DNA of 5,282 nt from Eudoraea sp. (lineage in GTDB: Bacteria; Bacteroidota; Bacteroidia; Flavobacteriales; Flavobacteriaceae): NCBI GenBank assembly GCA_013042125.1, contig JABDQS010000058.1:1-5282 (forward strand), in the 5' to 3' direction. The notes under the pieces are model-generated. The model was not told the DNA's origin, made no database searches, and saw only the letters and a program-made list of their open reading frames with translations. This document shows, one piece after another, positions 1 through 5,282 of the stretch (within the stretch, counting starts at the first letter, position 1; every line of letters starts with the position of its first letter). A program made the position numbers and the translations under genes.

Positions 1-437
1 GTATTGTAGATGATGTCCCATTTGAATTGGAACAGAAGGAATACGATCTGAATGGCATGCATGTATTGGTAGTGGAAGACAATAAAATAAACCAGGTGAT
101 CACCAAGAAAATGCTGCTCAAACGAGGTATAGGTTGTGATATTGCCGAGAACGGTTTGGAAGCAATAGATCATGCCAATAGAAATCAGTACGACGGAATT
201 TTAATGGATATTCATATGCCCGGTATAAGCGGGGTGGAAGCTACCATTGAGATCCGAAAGTTTGACAGACAAACTCCTATTATAGCATTGACCGCCATTT
301 CCTTAGATGACAGTTTGGAAGCTTTCTATGCGGCAGGCTGTAATGATGTGGTGACCAAGCCCTTTAAACCGGAGGTGTTCTATCAAAAGATTGGCGAGAA
401 TTTCCTGGAAAATAAGCAGAAAAAGTCGGCTTCATAG
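1..437 (+). CDS. Hybrid sensor histidine kinase, C-terminal receiver domain (5' partial)
   Basis: The reading frame is open to the left edge (first full codon at base 3), so this is the tail of a larger protein. The TTG at 27 is not a real start. The first residues (IVDDVPFELEQ) look like the last strand of a histidine-kinase ATPase domain plus a short linker, followed directly by a full CheY-like receiver domain. Counting from the TTG codon, the receiver shows the acidic pair E17-D18 in VVEDNKIN, the phospho-acceptor Asp61 in LMDIHMPG (codon 207-209), the switch Thr89 in ALTA, and the conserved Lys111 in TKPF (codon 357-359). All active-site residues are present, so it should accept phosphate from its own or a partner kinase and pass it on. 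The protein ends soon after the receiver, with no DNA-binding or Hpt domain. Input signal and partner cannot be told from this fragment. The alternative is a stand-alone receiver with an upstream start, which the ATPase-like tail makes less likely. Confidence 0.88.
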   Translation, partial: IVDDVPFELEQKEYDLNGMHVLVVEDNKINQVITKKMLLKRGIGCDIAENGLEAIDHANRNQYDGILMDIHMPGISGVEATIEIRKFDRQTPIIALTAISLDDSLEAFYAAGCNDVVTKPFKPEVFYQKIGENFLENKQKKSAS

Positions 438-1421
438 ATTTTCAATTGCCCTGCTAAGCAATTCTTTTCCATTGCCTAAGAAAACATGCTTTACAGACAG
501 ATAGTAAGCATTAGGTACATGCCCGTTCATTCTTGTAAAATCTTTTTCCGTAGTGAGGATCACAGGAAATGATCGCAGCTCCTTTAATTCCCCCTCTGAA
601 AAAAAATGATGGTCGGGAAATCTGCGATGCGTAAAGTTAATTCCCCGGACCTCCATAAAATCTATAAGTGGATCCGGATTTGCAATGCCCGTTACCAATA
701 AGATCTCATCTCCAAGATCCCTTAGGTTTTTTGATCCTCTAGGTCCATGTACCTCCTTTCCATATTCAAATCCGCAGAACAGTAGTTGTTGCCTTTCTAA
801 TGGCTTTAAACGGCCCCTGATCGCTTCTTGTGACTCAGTGCTCAAATTAAGCGGACATTTTGTAATAATGATAAAATCTGCCCTATGTGCTTCTTTCTTA
901 TGATCCCTTAAATTTCCTGTTGGCAAATACCAATCATCTATGTACAAATCGTTAAAAGCAGTAAGTAAAATATACATACTTGCGGTTACCTTTCTATGCT
1001 GAAAGGCGTCATCCAACAGGATAAGACCAGGTGAAAATTTTTCTTCAAGTTGCTGAATGCCCCGCTGTCTATCGCTATCGACCGCCACAATATATTGAGG
1101 AAACTTTTTAGAGATCTGTAAGGGTTCATCGCCTACCTCTTCCGGGCTAAGCTCTGGTTTAACATGTAAAAATCCACTCGATTTCCGTCTGTATCCCCTA
1201 CTCAATACTGCAAGCTTCCCGGACGATGAAATATGCTTTAATAACCACTCTATCATAGGGGTTTTTCCGGTCCCCCCCGTACTAAGATTCCCAACACAGA
1301 TGGTGGGGGTTTTGAACGTTTTGGATGAAAATATCCCCTGGTCATACATAACATTCCTCAGGTAAACGACCACGGCATAGAGCAGGGAAAAAGGAAATGC
1401 TATTTTTCTAAGGAGTTGCAT
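432..1421 (-). CDS. lpxK: Tetraacyldisaccharide 4'-kinase (lipid A biosynthesis)
   Basis: LpxK phosphorylates the 4' position of the tetraacyl-disaccharide 1-phosphate, giving lipid IVA at the inner membrane in the Raetz pathway. The 329-residue length is normal for the family. The N-terminus (residues 1-30, LLRKIAFPFSLLYAVVVYLR) is the usual hydrophobic membrane-anchoring helix, which supports the ATG at 1421. Next come the P-loop GNLSTGGTGKTP (44-55, Lys53/Thr54), LSRGYRRK (73-80), VGDEP (96-100, whose Asp matches the catalytic Asp known from Aquifex LpxK), DSDRQRG (115-121) and DDAFQHR (137-143). The last has Ala where proteobacterial enzymes have Gly, as I recall is usual in Bacteroidota. 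Further on are VTGIANP (near 243), FPDHHFF (268-274) and the LTTEKDF block (289-295). All functional motifs are intact. The gene is transcribed away from the Nif3 gene and converges on the hybrid kinase, with both stop codons inside 432-437. No other lipid A genes are in view. A promoter is not clear: the best - strand match, TATATTTT just upstream, is poor. Confidence 0.96.
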   Translation of the reverse strand: MQLLRKIAFPFSLLYAVVVYLRNVMYDQGIFSSKTFKTPTICVGNLSTGGTGKTPMIEWLLKHISSSGKLAVLSRGYRRKSSGFLHVKPELSPEEVGDEPLQISKKFPQYIVAVDSDRQRGIQQLEEKFSPGLILLDDAFQHRKVTASMYILLTAFNDLYIDDWYLPTGNLRDHKKEAHRADFIIITKCPLNLSTESQEAIRGRLKPLERQQLLFCGFEYGKEVHGPRGSKNLRDLGDEILLVTGIANPDPLIDFMEVRGINFTHRRFPDHHFFSEGELKELRSFPVILTTEKDFTRMNGHVPNAYYLSVKHVFLGNGKELLSRAIENL

Positions 1422-1442
1422 CGGAACGAAAATATAATATTT

Positions 1443-1450
1443 TATCTTTG
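1443..1450 (+). promoter_or_regulatory. Bacteroidota-type -7 promoter element for the Nif3-ribbon operon
   Basis: TATCTTTG matches the TAnnTTTG -7 consensus of Bacteroidota primary-sigma promoters exactly. It sits 18 bases before the ATG at 1469, which predicts a short leader of roughly 10-15 bases, common in this phylum. The -33 element is less clear: a TTG at 1416-1418 leaves a 24-base spacer, somewhat long, and it lies inside the first codons of the divergent lpxK. The assignment rests on the -7 match and its position; the transcription start is inferred. Confidence 0.6.
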
Positions 1451-1468
1451 AACCTTGGTATTTTTAGA

Positions 1469-2563
1469 ATGATTGTACAAGAAGTTGCAGATATACTCGA
1501 AGAACTGGCTCCTTTGGCTAATGCTGAGGATTTTGACAATGTAGGGTTGCTGGTGGGTGATCCCGAGGCTCAGGTAACCGGTATCCTGGTGACTCTTGAT
1601 ACTTTGGAAAATGTGGTTGAAGAAGCTTTAGCTAAGAAATACAACCTCATCGTTAGTTTTCATCCTATACTTTTTAAAGGCCTAAAGAAGATCACTGGCA
1701 AGAACTATGTAGAGCGCGTTGTTATAAAAGCGATCCAAAATGGGATAAACATTTATAGCATGCACACAGCTCTGGACAATGTTGCCCAAGGCGTTAATGG
1801 AAGAATTTGCGAGGTACTGGGTATTTTAGAACCACGCATCTTACTGCCTAAAACAGATAGTTTATTAAAATTGACAACCTATGTTCCAAAAGCGGCTCTG
1901 GAGCAGGTAAAAGCTGCGCTCTTTGCAGCCGGGGGCGGAAGTATCGGAAATTATAGTCATTGCAGCTTTATTCTGGAAGGTACTGGCAGTTTCAGACCGG
2001 AAATTGGAGCTAAACCAACGCTGGGGAAACGAGGTGAGACGAATTTTGAAGAGGAAATACAGCTGCATATGACCTTTCCAAGAACTGTTAAGAGCAAGCT
2101 TATAAAGGCCTTGTTCAAGAGTCATCCATATGAAGAGGTAGCCTACGAAGTAACAGGGCTTGAAAATGAGCATCAACATCTGGGGATGGGGATGATAGGA
2201 AACTTATCAGCTCCCATGGAAGAGCGTGCATTCTTTGAACATCTGAAAAAATGTATGAAAGTACCCTTTATCCGGCATTCCGGTATGCTCAATAAAACAA
2301 TTCAAAAGGTAGCTGTACTGGGAGGTAGTGGTGCCTTTGCGATATCCGCGGCAAGGGCTCAGGGAGCCCATGTTTTTATAACTGCAGATATAAAATACCA
2401 TCAGTTCTTTGAGGCCGAAAATAAGATGATCATTGCTGATATAGGACATTATGAATCAGAACAATACACAAAAAACCTATTGGTAGATTATCTTACAAAA
2501 AAAATCCCTAATTTTGCAGTCGCTTTATCAGAAAGCAAAACAAATCCCATTAAGTATTTTTAA
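1469..2563 (+). CDS. Nif3-like dinuclear metal-center protein with YqfO-type insert domain
   Basis: This is a 364-residue member of the Nif3/YbgI/YqfO family, cytosolic ring-forming proteins with a two-metal site and no firmly agreed reaction (often listed as GTP cyclohydrolase I type 2, a doubtful label). The start at ATG 1469 gives the usual N-terminus ending in AEDFDNVGLLVGD (19-31). An in-frame TTG at 1448 is rejected because it is part of the -7 promoter element. Conserved blocks are VSFHPILFKGLKK (62-74), HTALDN (99-104), the inserted CutA/PII-like domain of the long family members (about 132-230, with GTGSFRP and the SHPYEEVAYEV block), and ADIGHYESE (323-331). By spacing with E. coli YbgI (His63, His64, His97, Asp101, His215, Glu219), the metal ligands here would be Phe64, His65, His99, Asp103, His327 and Glu331, so one His is replaced by Phe. 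The next gene begins three bases after the stop, so the two are almost surely co-transcribed, a pairing seen in many bacteria. Confidence 0.93.
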   Translation: MIVQEVADILEELAPLANAEDFDNVGLLVGDPEAQVTGILVTLDTLENVVEEALAKKYNLIVSFHPILFKGLKKITGKNYVERVVIKAIQNGINIYSMHTALDNVAQGVNGRICEVLGILEPRILLPKTDSLLKLTTYVPKAALEQVKAALFAAGGGSIGNYSHCSFILEGTGSFRPEIGAKPTLGKRGETNFEEEIQLHMTFPRTVKSKLIKALFKSHPYEEVAYEVTGLENEHQHLGMGMIGNLSAPMEERAFFEHLKKCMKVPFIRHSGMLNKTIQKVAVLGGSGAFAISAARAQGAHVFITADIKYHQFFEAENKMIIADIGHYESEQYTKNLLVDYLTKKIPNFAVALSESKTNPIKYF

Positions 2564-2566
2564 TAT

Positions 2567-3346
2567 ATGGCAGCAAAGAAAGAAGCTACAGTTGAGGACA
2601 AACTAAGAGCCCTGTACGATCTCCAACTTATTGATTCTAGGGTAGATGAGATCCGTAATGTTAGAGGAGAATTGCCTTTAGAGGTAGAAGATCTTGAAGA
2701 TGATGTGTTAGGACTCAAAACCAGGATGGATAAGTTAAAAACCGATTTGGAGACCATCAACTACGAGATCACCGCCAAGAAGAATCTTATAGACGAGGCA
2801 AAAGCGCTTATCAAAAAGTATGCTGAGCAACAAAAAAACGTTCGAAACAGTCGCGAATTCAACTCCTTGGCCAAAGAAGTGGAATTCCAGGAATTGGAAA
2901 TTCAACTCGCTGAAAAAAATATAAAAGAATTCAAAGTTCAGATTGAGCAGAAAAAAGAGGTGATCGCAGAAACTAAAGAAAGGTTGTCTGAAAGAGAAAC
3001 TCATTTAAAGCATAAGAAGAGTGAACTAAATGCAATTCTTGCCGAAACCGAAAAAGAAGAAAAAGCTCTTTTAAAACAGTCTGATATTTACGAGAAGCAA
3101 ATAGAAGAACGTTTGGTTAAAGCGTATAAAAGAATTCGTACGAATGTGAAAAACGGCCTTGCAGTCGTTGCTATTGAAAGAGGAGCCTCCGGTGGTTCTT
3201 TCTTTACCATCCCGCCTCAGGTGCAGGTAGAGATCGCTTCAAGGAAAAAGATCATCACGGATGAGCATAGTGGTAGAATATTGGTAGATCCTGCACTAGC
3301 AGAAGAAGAGCAGCAGAAAATGCACAAAATGTTCGATAAGATCTAA
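2567..3346 (+). CDS. Coiled-coil 'C4-type zinc ribbon' family protein lacking all zinc-binding cysteines
   Basis: This 259-residue, highly charged cytosolic protein belongs to the zf-RING_7 family (relatives include Helicobacter HP0958/FlgZ and chlamydial CT398). Residues about 8-185 are a long antiparallel coiled coil, with the family signature VRNSREFNSLAKEVEFQ near 92-108. The C-terminal module is recognisable: KNGLAVVAIERGASGGSFF (from about 195) and KKIITDEHSGRILVDP (from about 226). In typical members these read GACGGCF and CEHCGRIL, four Cys binding one zinc. Here the positions are Ser208, Ser211, Asp232 and Ser235, and the whole protein has no cysteine, so it cannot hold the canonical zinc. 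Relatives have been linked to RpoN and flagellar or type III secretion gene control, but no function can be assigned here. It lies three bases after the Nif3 stop, and a strong terminator follows 22 bases after its own stop, so the pair forms a two-gene operon. The start is firm: ATG directly after the upstream stop, with the family N-terminus LRALYDLQLIDSRVDEI. Confidence 0.9.
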   Translation: MAAKKEATVEDKLRALYDLQLIDSRVDEIRNVRGELPLEVEDLEDDVLGLKTRMDKLKTDLETINYEITAKKNLIDEAKALIKKYAEQQKNVRNSREFNSLAKEVEFQELEIQLAEKNIKEFKVQIEQKKEVIAETKERLSERETHLKHKKSELNAILAETEKEEKALLKQSDIYEKQIEERLVKAYKRIRTNVKNGLAVVAIERGASGGSFFTIPPQVQVEIASRKKIITDEHSGRILVDPALAEEEQQKMHKMFDKI

Positions 3347-3368
3347 CACTATTCTTTACATAATATTC

Positions 3369-3396
3369 AAAGCCATCTTATTAAGGTGGCTTTTTT
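3369..3396 (+). terminator. Intrinsic terminator of the Nif3-ribbon operon
   Basis: AAAGCCATCTT (3369-3379) pairs with AAGGTGGCTTT (3383-3393) to give an 11-bp stem with one G-U pair and a three-base ATT loop. The T run 3391-3396 begins within the stem and continues past it. It lies 22 bases after the ribbon-gene stop and before the DUF4174 gene, so it should separate the two transcription units on the + strand. On the - strand the A run on the other side of the stem is only three bases, so strong two-way function is unlikely. Confidence 0.88.
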
Positions 3397-3401
3397 AATA
3401 C

Positions 3402-3417
3402 CTTTACAGCTGTAAAG
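3402..3417. promoter_or_regulatory. Perfect 16-bp palindrome before the DUF4174 gene (possible operator)
   Basis: CTTTACAGCTGTAAAG is an exact inverted repeat with no spacer. It is located six bases after the terminator T run and 13 bases before the DUF4174 start codon. Its left arm overlaps TACCTTTA (3399-3406), which is one base from the TAnnTTTG -7 consensus, so a protein bound here could block or shift RNA polymerase. As RNA it could instead fold into a six-pair hairpin with an AGCT loop near the ribosome site. The symmetry is seen directly; the regulatory role is inferred, and no specific regulator can be named. Confidence 0.4.
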
Positions 3418-3430
3418 ATTTCGTATCGCT

Positions 3431-3844
3431 ATGCGCCAAAGACTTCTTTTAATAATTGTATTCCTCTTGATGAACTCAATGCTGCAGGCACAGGATCTAA
3501 AGGATTTCAGATGGAAAAATCGAATTCTGCTGATCATGGAACCGGAAGGTGATCTTACCAAAGGAAAAGATCAAATAGAACTCTTTTCTGTTTATGAGCA
3601 GGAAATGACCGAAAGAGACCTGATCATATTCGTTTATGACGGGAAGACCATGCGCGATAAAACCATGAAAAAGCTATCCTCTAATGTGCAAAATATTCCA
3701 TACAAAAACTTTCAGGGACTAATACTGATAGGAAAAGATGGGGGTGTGAAATTCAAGGAAGGATTTACAATAGATCCCATGCTCATCTTTGAAATCATTG
3801 ACAGCATGCCAATGAGACAAAGTGAAATAAAAAATACTCCTTAA
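3431..3844 (+). CDS. Secreted DUF4174 domain protein
   Basis: This 137-residue protein has a clear N-terminal signal peptide: basic MRQR, a hydrophobic core at 5-14, and a likely cleavage around LQA/QD (20-21). It is therefore expected in the periplasm or attached to the outside of the inner membrane; there is no lipobox Cys. The mature part fits DUF4174: DFRWKNRILLIMEP (25-38), ERDLIIFVYDG (61-71), LILIGKDGGVKFKE (97-110) and IFEIIDSMPMRQ (119-130), which is nearly the full length of the family. The alternating strand and helix pattern suggests a small thioredoxin-like fold, but there is no cysteine, so no redox CXXC chemistry. The biochemical function is unknown. It stands alone on the + strand, separated from the ribbon gene by a terminator and meeting the kynurenine monooxygenase tail to tail with a four-base overlap. 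The start is supported by the complete signal peptide; no clear Shine-Dalgarno precedes it. Confidence 0.85.
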   Translation: MRQRLLLIIVFLLMNSMLQAQDLKDFRWKNRILLIMEPEGDLTKGKDQIELFSVYEQEMTERDLIIFVYDGKTMRDKTMKKLSSNVQNIPYKNFQGLILIGKDGGVKFKEGFTIDPMLIFEIIDSMPMRQSEIKNTP

Positions 3845-3855
3845 ACCTTTGGAGT
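3829..3855 (-). terminator. Possible weak terminator for kmo, inside the end of the DUF4174 gene
   Basis: Read on the - strand, ACTCC (3855-3851) can pair with GGAGT (3840-3836) around a ten-base loop that holds the kmo stop codon. The stem is followed by an A and then six T (3834-3829), then more T-rich sequence. The stem is only five base pairs, with perhaps two A-T pairs inside the loop, so it is a weak candidate. Position and T run make it plausible as the kmo 3' end. It would lie within the last codons of the convergent gene. Confidence 0.33.
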
Positions 3856-5205
3856 TGGTGCGTTTTGAAGTAGTTGTATTATGCGTTCCTCCACCTGTTT
3901 ACTATTCCAATGATCTTCAATTTCAGGAAGCTTCATGATCTCTTTCATGATGCTTTCCTGATAATCACCGATGGCCAGTGCTTCTGCGTAGGCCCTATGC
4001 GAAAATGTGACCCTGGAATAGGTCGGCTCCCAAAGCGAAGGATGTTTTTCCGCAAACCACTTTTCAATTCTCTTTTGCAATAAGAAAGAAGGATTGGCCG
4101 TTTTGCTACTCATTTCCATAAAATTGCGATAGCTTAATTCCGCAATGGCATCTGCATTGGGTTTTCGTTCGATCTGGAACGTCTGAAAGATCTTTTCCCA
4201 ATCATCCCCGAATTGGGTCATGAGTCGAGAAAGGCAATTAATATCCTCGAACCCTGCATTCATCCCCTGCCCATAAAAGGGGACAATGGCATGAGCAGAA
4301 TCGCCTACCAAGGCAACCTTGTCCCAATAGGTCCAGGGATAACATTTCATAGTAACCAGGGCACTTGTAGGATTCTTGAAAAAATCTTCGGTCAGATTTT
4401 CAATATCCTGCATTACATTTGGAAAATAGGTAGAAAAAAAAGTTTTAGCCTCTTTTTTGTTGGTGATCTTTTCAAAAGATACTTCCCCTTCAAAAGGCAG
4501 GAATAGGGTACATGTAAAACTTCCGTCCAGATTAGGCATCGCGATAAACATAAACTTACCTCTGGGCCAGATATGAAAAGAGTGTTTATCTAGTTTATGA
4601 GTTCCATCAGGATTGGCAGGAATTGTGAGTTCTTTATAACCCACCTCCAAAAACTCCTGAGAGTAGTTAAACCGACTTCGTCGTTGCATCTTATGGCGAA
4701 CTCTGGAAAATGCGCCATCACAGCCAAATACAATGTCATAATGATAGGCTTTCCATTCGCTTTTTTCCGAATCGCCTGTATACAAAGAAGCTGTTGGAAG
4801 ATCTACGTCCCACACTTTCTCATTGAATTTAAATGTCACCCCGGCCTCTTCAGCAAGATCTATCATTTTTCGGTTAAGCACACCTCTTGAGATAGACCAG
4901 ATAGCCTCTCCTTCTTTCCCATACTTCTGAAAATATTCTGGTTGATCAAGTACATGCATTGCGCGTTTGTCCAAAGGAATGGCGATCTTTTTGATCTTAT
5001 CTTCTATTCCCACTTCACGCAACGCCTTCCAGCCACGGTCGCTCATAGCAAGATTTATGGACCTGCCTGAAAAATCTATGGTACGAATATCAGGGCGCCT
5101 GTCAAAAACGCTAATACGATGTCCAAAACGCTGAAGGTAGATCGCAAGTAATGAACCAACAAGGCCCGATCCTACAATGGCAATGTTTTTGGGGGTTTGA
5201 GACAT
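3841..5205 (-). CDS. kmo: Kynurenine 3-monooxygenase
   Basis: This FAD- and NADPH-dependent class A flavoprotein hydroxylase converts L-kynurenine to 3-hydroxykynurenine, in the tryptophan-to-quinolinate/NAD route or in tryptophan breakdown. The length of 454 residues is normal. Motifs are the N-terminal Rossmann IVGSGLVG (10-17) with Asp35 ending the second strand, GRSINLAMSDRG (47-58), the DG motif GCDGAFSRVR (161-170), and VGDSAHAIVPFYGQGMNAG (300-318) for FAD. Substrate residues reported for the Pseudomonas fluorescens enzyme (Arg84, Tyr98, Asn369, Tyr404) fit Arg81, Tyr95, Asn361 and Tyr396 by constant offsets, which favours KMO over other members of this hydroxylase family; that alignment is from memory. 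The C-terminus continues past Tyr396 with the helical membrane-association region, without an obvious transmembrane anchor. The start at 5205 places the Rossmann motif correctly, and AGAGG lies seven bases upstream. No kynureninase, tryptophan dioxygenase or NAD genes are in the window. The stop shares TTAA with the DUF4174 stop. Confidence 0.95.
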   Translation of the reverse strand: MSQTPKNIAIVGSGLVGSLLAIYLQRFGHRISVFDRRPDIRTIDFSGRSINLAMSDRGWKALREVGIEDKIKKIAIPLDKRAMHVLDQPEYFQKYGKEGEAIWSISRGVLNRKMIDLAEEAGVTFKFNEKVWDVDLPTASLYTGDSEKSEWKAYHYDIVFGCDGAFSRVRHKMQRRSRFNYSQEFLEVGYKELTIPANPDGTHKLDKHSFHIWPRGKFMFIAMPNLDGSFTCTLFLPFEGEVSFEKITNKKEAKTFFSTYFPNVMQDIENLTEDFFKNPTSALVTMKCYPWTYWDKVALVGDSAHAIVPFYGQGMNAGFEDINCLSRLMTQFGDDWEKIFQTFQIERKPNADAIAELSYRNFMEMSSKTANPSFLLQKRIEKWFAEKHPSLWEPTYSRVTFSHRAYAEALAIGDYQESIMKEIMKLPEIEDHWNSKQVEERIIQLLQNAPTPKV

Positions 5206-5282
5206 ATATTTACCTCTAAATGGGTTACAGGTGTTAAAAGTAAGAAATTATCAGCAGAGCGCTTCTTGCGATTTTATTATAC
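5206..5282. other. Upstream region of kmo, no gene recognised
   Basis: These 77 AT-rich bases hold the kmo leader and probably its promoter. On the - strand TACTTTTA (about 30 bases from the ATG) matches seven of eight positions of TAnnTTTG but has no convincing TTG at -33. AGAGG ends seven bases before the kmo ATG and could act as a modest ribosome site. No coding frame or hairpin stands out before the window edge. Confidence 0.4.

Noticed and set aside
27..29. TTG as start of a stand-alone response regulator
   Set aside because: The frame continues without a stop to the window edge, and the residues before it look like the end of a histidine-kinase ATPase domain.
1422..1441. TATATTTT on the - strand as an lpxK -7 element
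   Set aside because: It lacks the final G, has no TTG at the right distance, and lies in an A/T-rich stretch where such matches arise by chance.
1865..2179. Open frame on the - strand inside the Nif3 gene
   Set aside because: It is antisense to strongly conserved Nif3 sequence, has no recognisable domain or start signal, and resembles a chance frame.
4213..4890. Open frames on the + strand inside kmo
   Set aside because: They are antisense to conserved flavoprotein motifs and have no family resemblance or start signals.
5253..5268. Inverted-repeat-like sequence around AGCGCT upstream of kmo
   Set aside because: Only the central six bases are symmetric; the flanks do not pair, so it is neither a convincing operator nor a hairpin.
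5276..5281. TATAAT on the - strand as a promoter for kmo
   Set aside because: Bacteroidota primary promoters use TAnnTTTG rather than the proteobacterial -10 box, and the site is at the window edge about 70 bases from the start codon with no visible -35 partner.

Overview
The window reads as ordinary chromosomal DNA of a marine-type flavobacterium (Bacteroidota, probably Flavobacteriaceae). Supporting signs are AT-rich gaps, a TAnnTTTG-type -7 promoter element in front of the Nif3 gene, few clear Shine-Dalgarno sequences, an LpxK with the Bacteroidota-like DDAFQHR motif, and a secreted protein whose signal peptide ends in the typical LQAQ. The genus cannot be fixed from the sequence.

Layout from left to right: (1) the 3' end of a hybrid sensor histidine kinase on the + strand, consisting of the last residues of the ATPase domain and a complete receiver domain; (2) lpxK on the - strand, the lipid A 4'-kinase, whose stop codon lies back to back with the kinase stop; (3) a 47-base divergent gap with a good -7 element, followed by a two-gene + strand operon: a Nif3/YqfO-type dinuclear-metal protein and, three bases later, a coiled-coil protein of the 'C4-type zinc ribbon' family; (4) a strong intrinsic terminator, then a perfect 16-bp palindrome in front of a small secreted DUF4174 protein on the + strand; (5) a complete kynurenine 3-monooxygenase on the - strand, sharing the four bases TTAA with the DUF4174 stop codon; (6) 77 bases of KMO upstream sequence to the window edge.

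The genes do not form one pathway. LpxK serves the outer membrane, KMO serves tryptophan catabolism or NAD synthesis, and the Nif3 and ribbon proteins are a widespread but functionally unsettled pair. There is no mobile element, CRISPR array, RNA gene or evident defence or secretion system, and I do not see a new multi-gene system. The most notable points are these. The 'zinc ribbon' protein contains no cysteine at all, although the fold around the lost ligand positions is well preserved. The Nif3 protein has Phe in place of the first His of the usual metal-binding HH pair. A perfect palindrome lies in the DUF4174 leader. Both convergent gene pairs overlap at their stop codons, one with a possible terminator buried in the neighbour's coding end.
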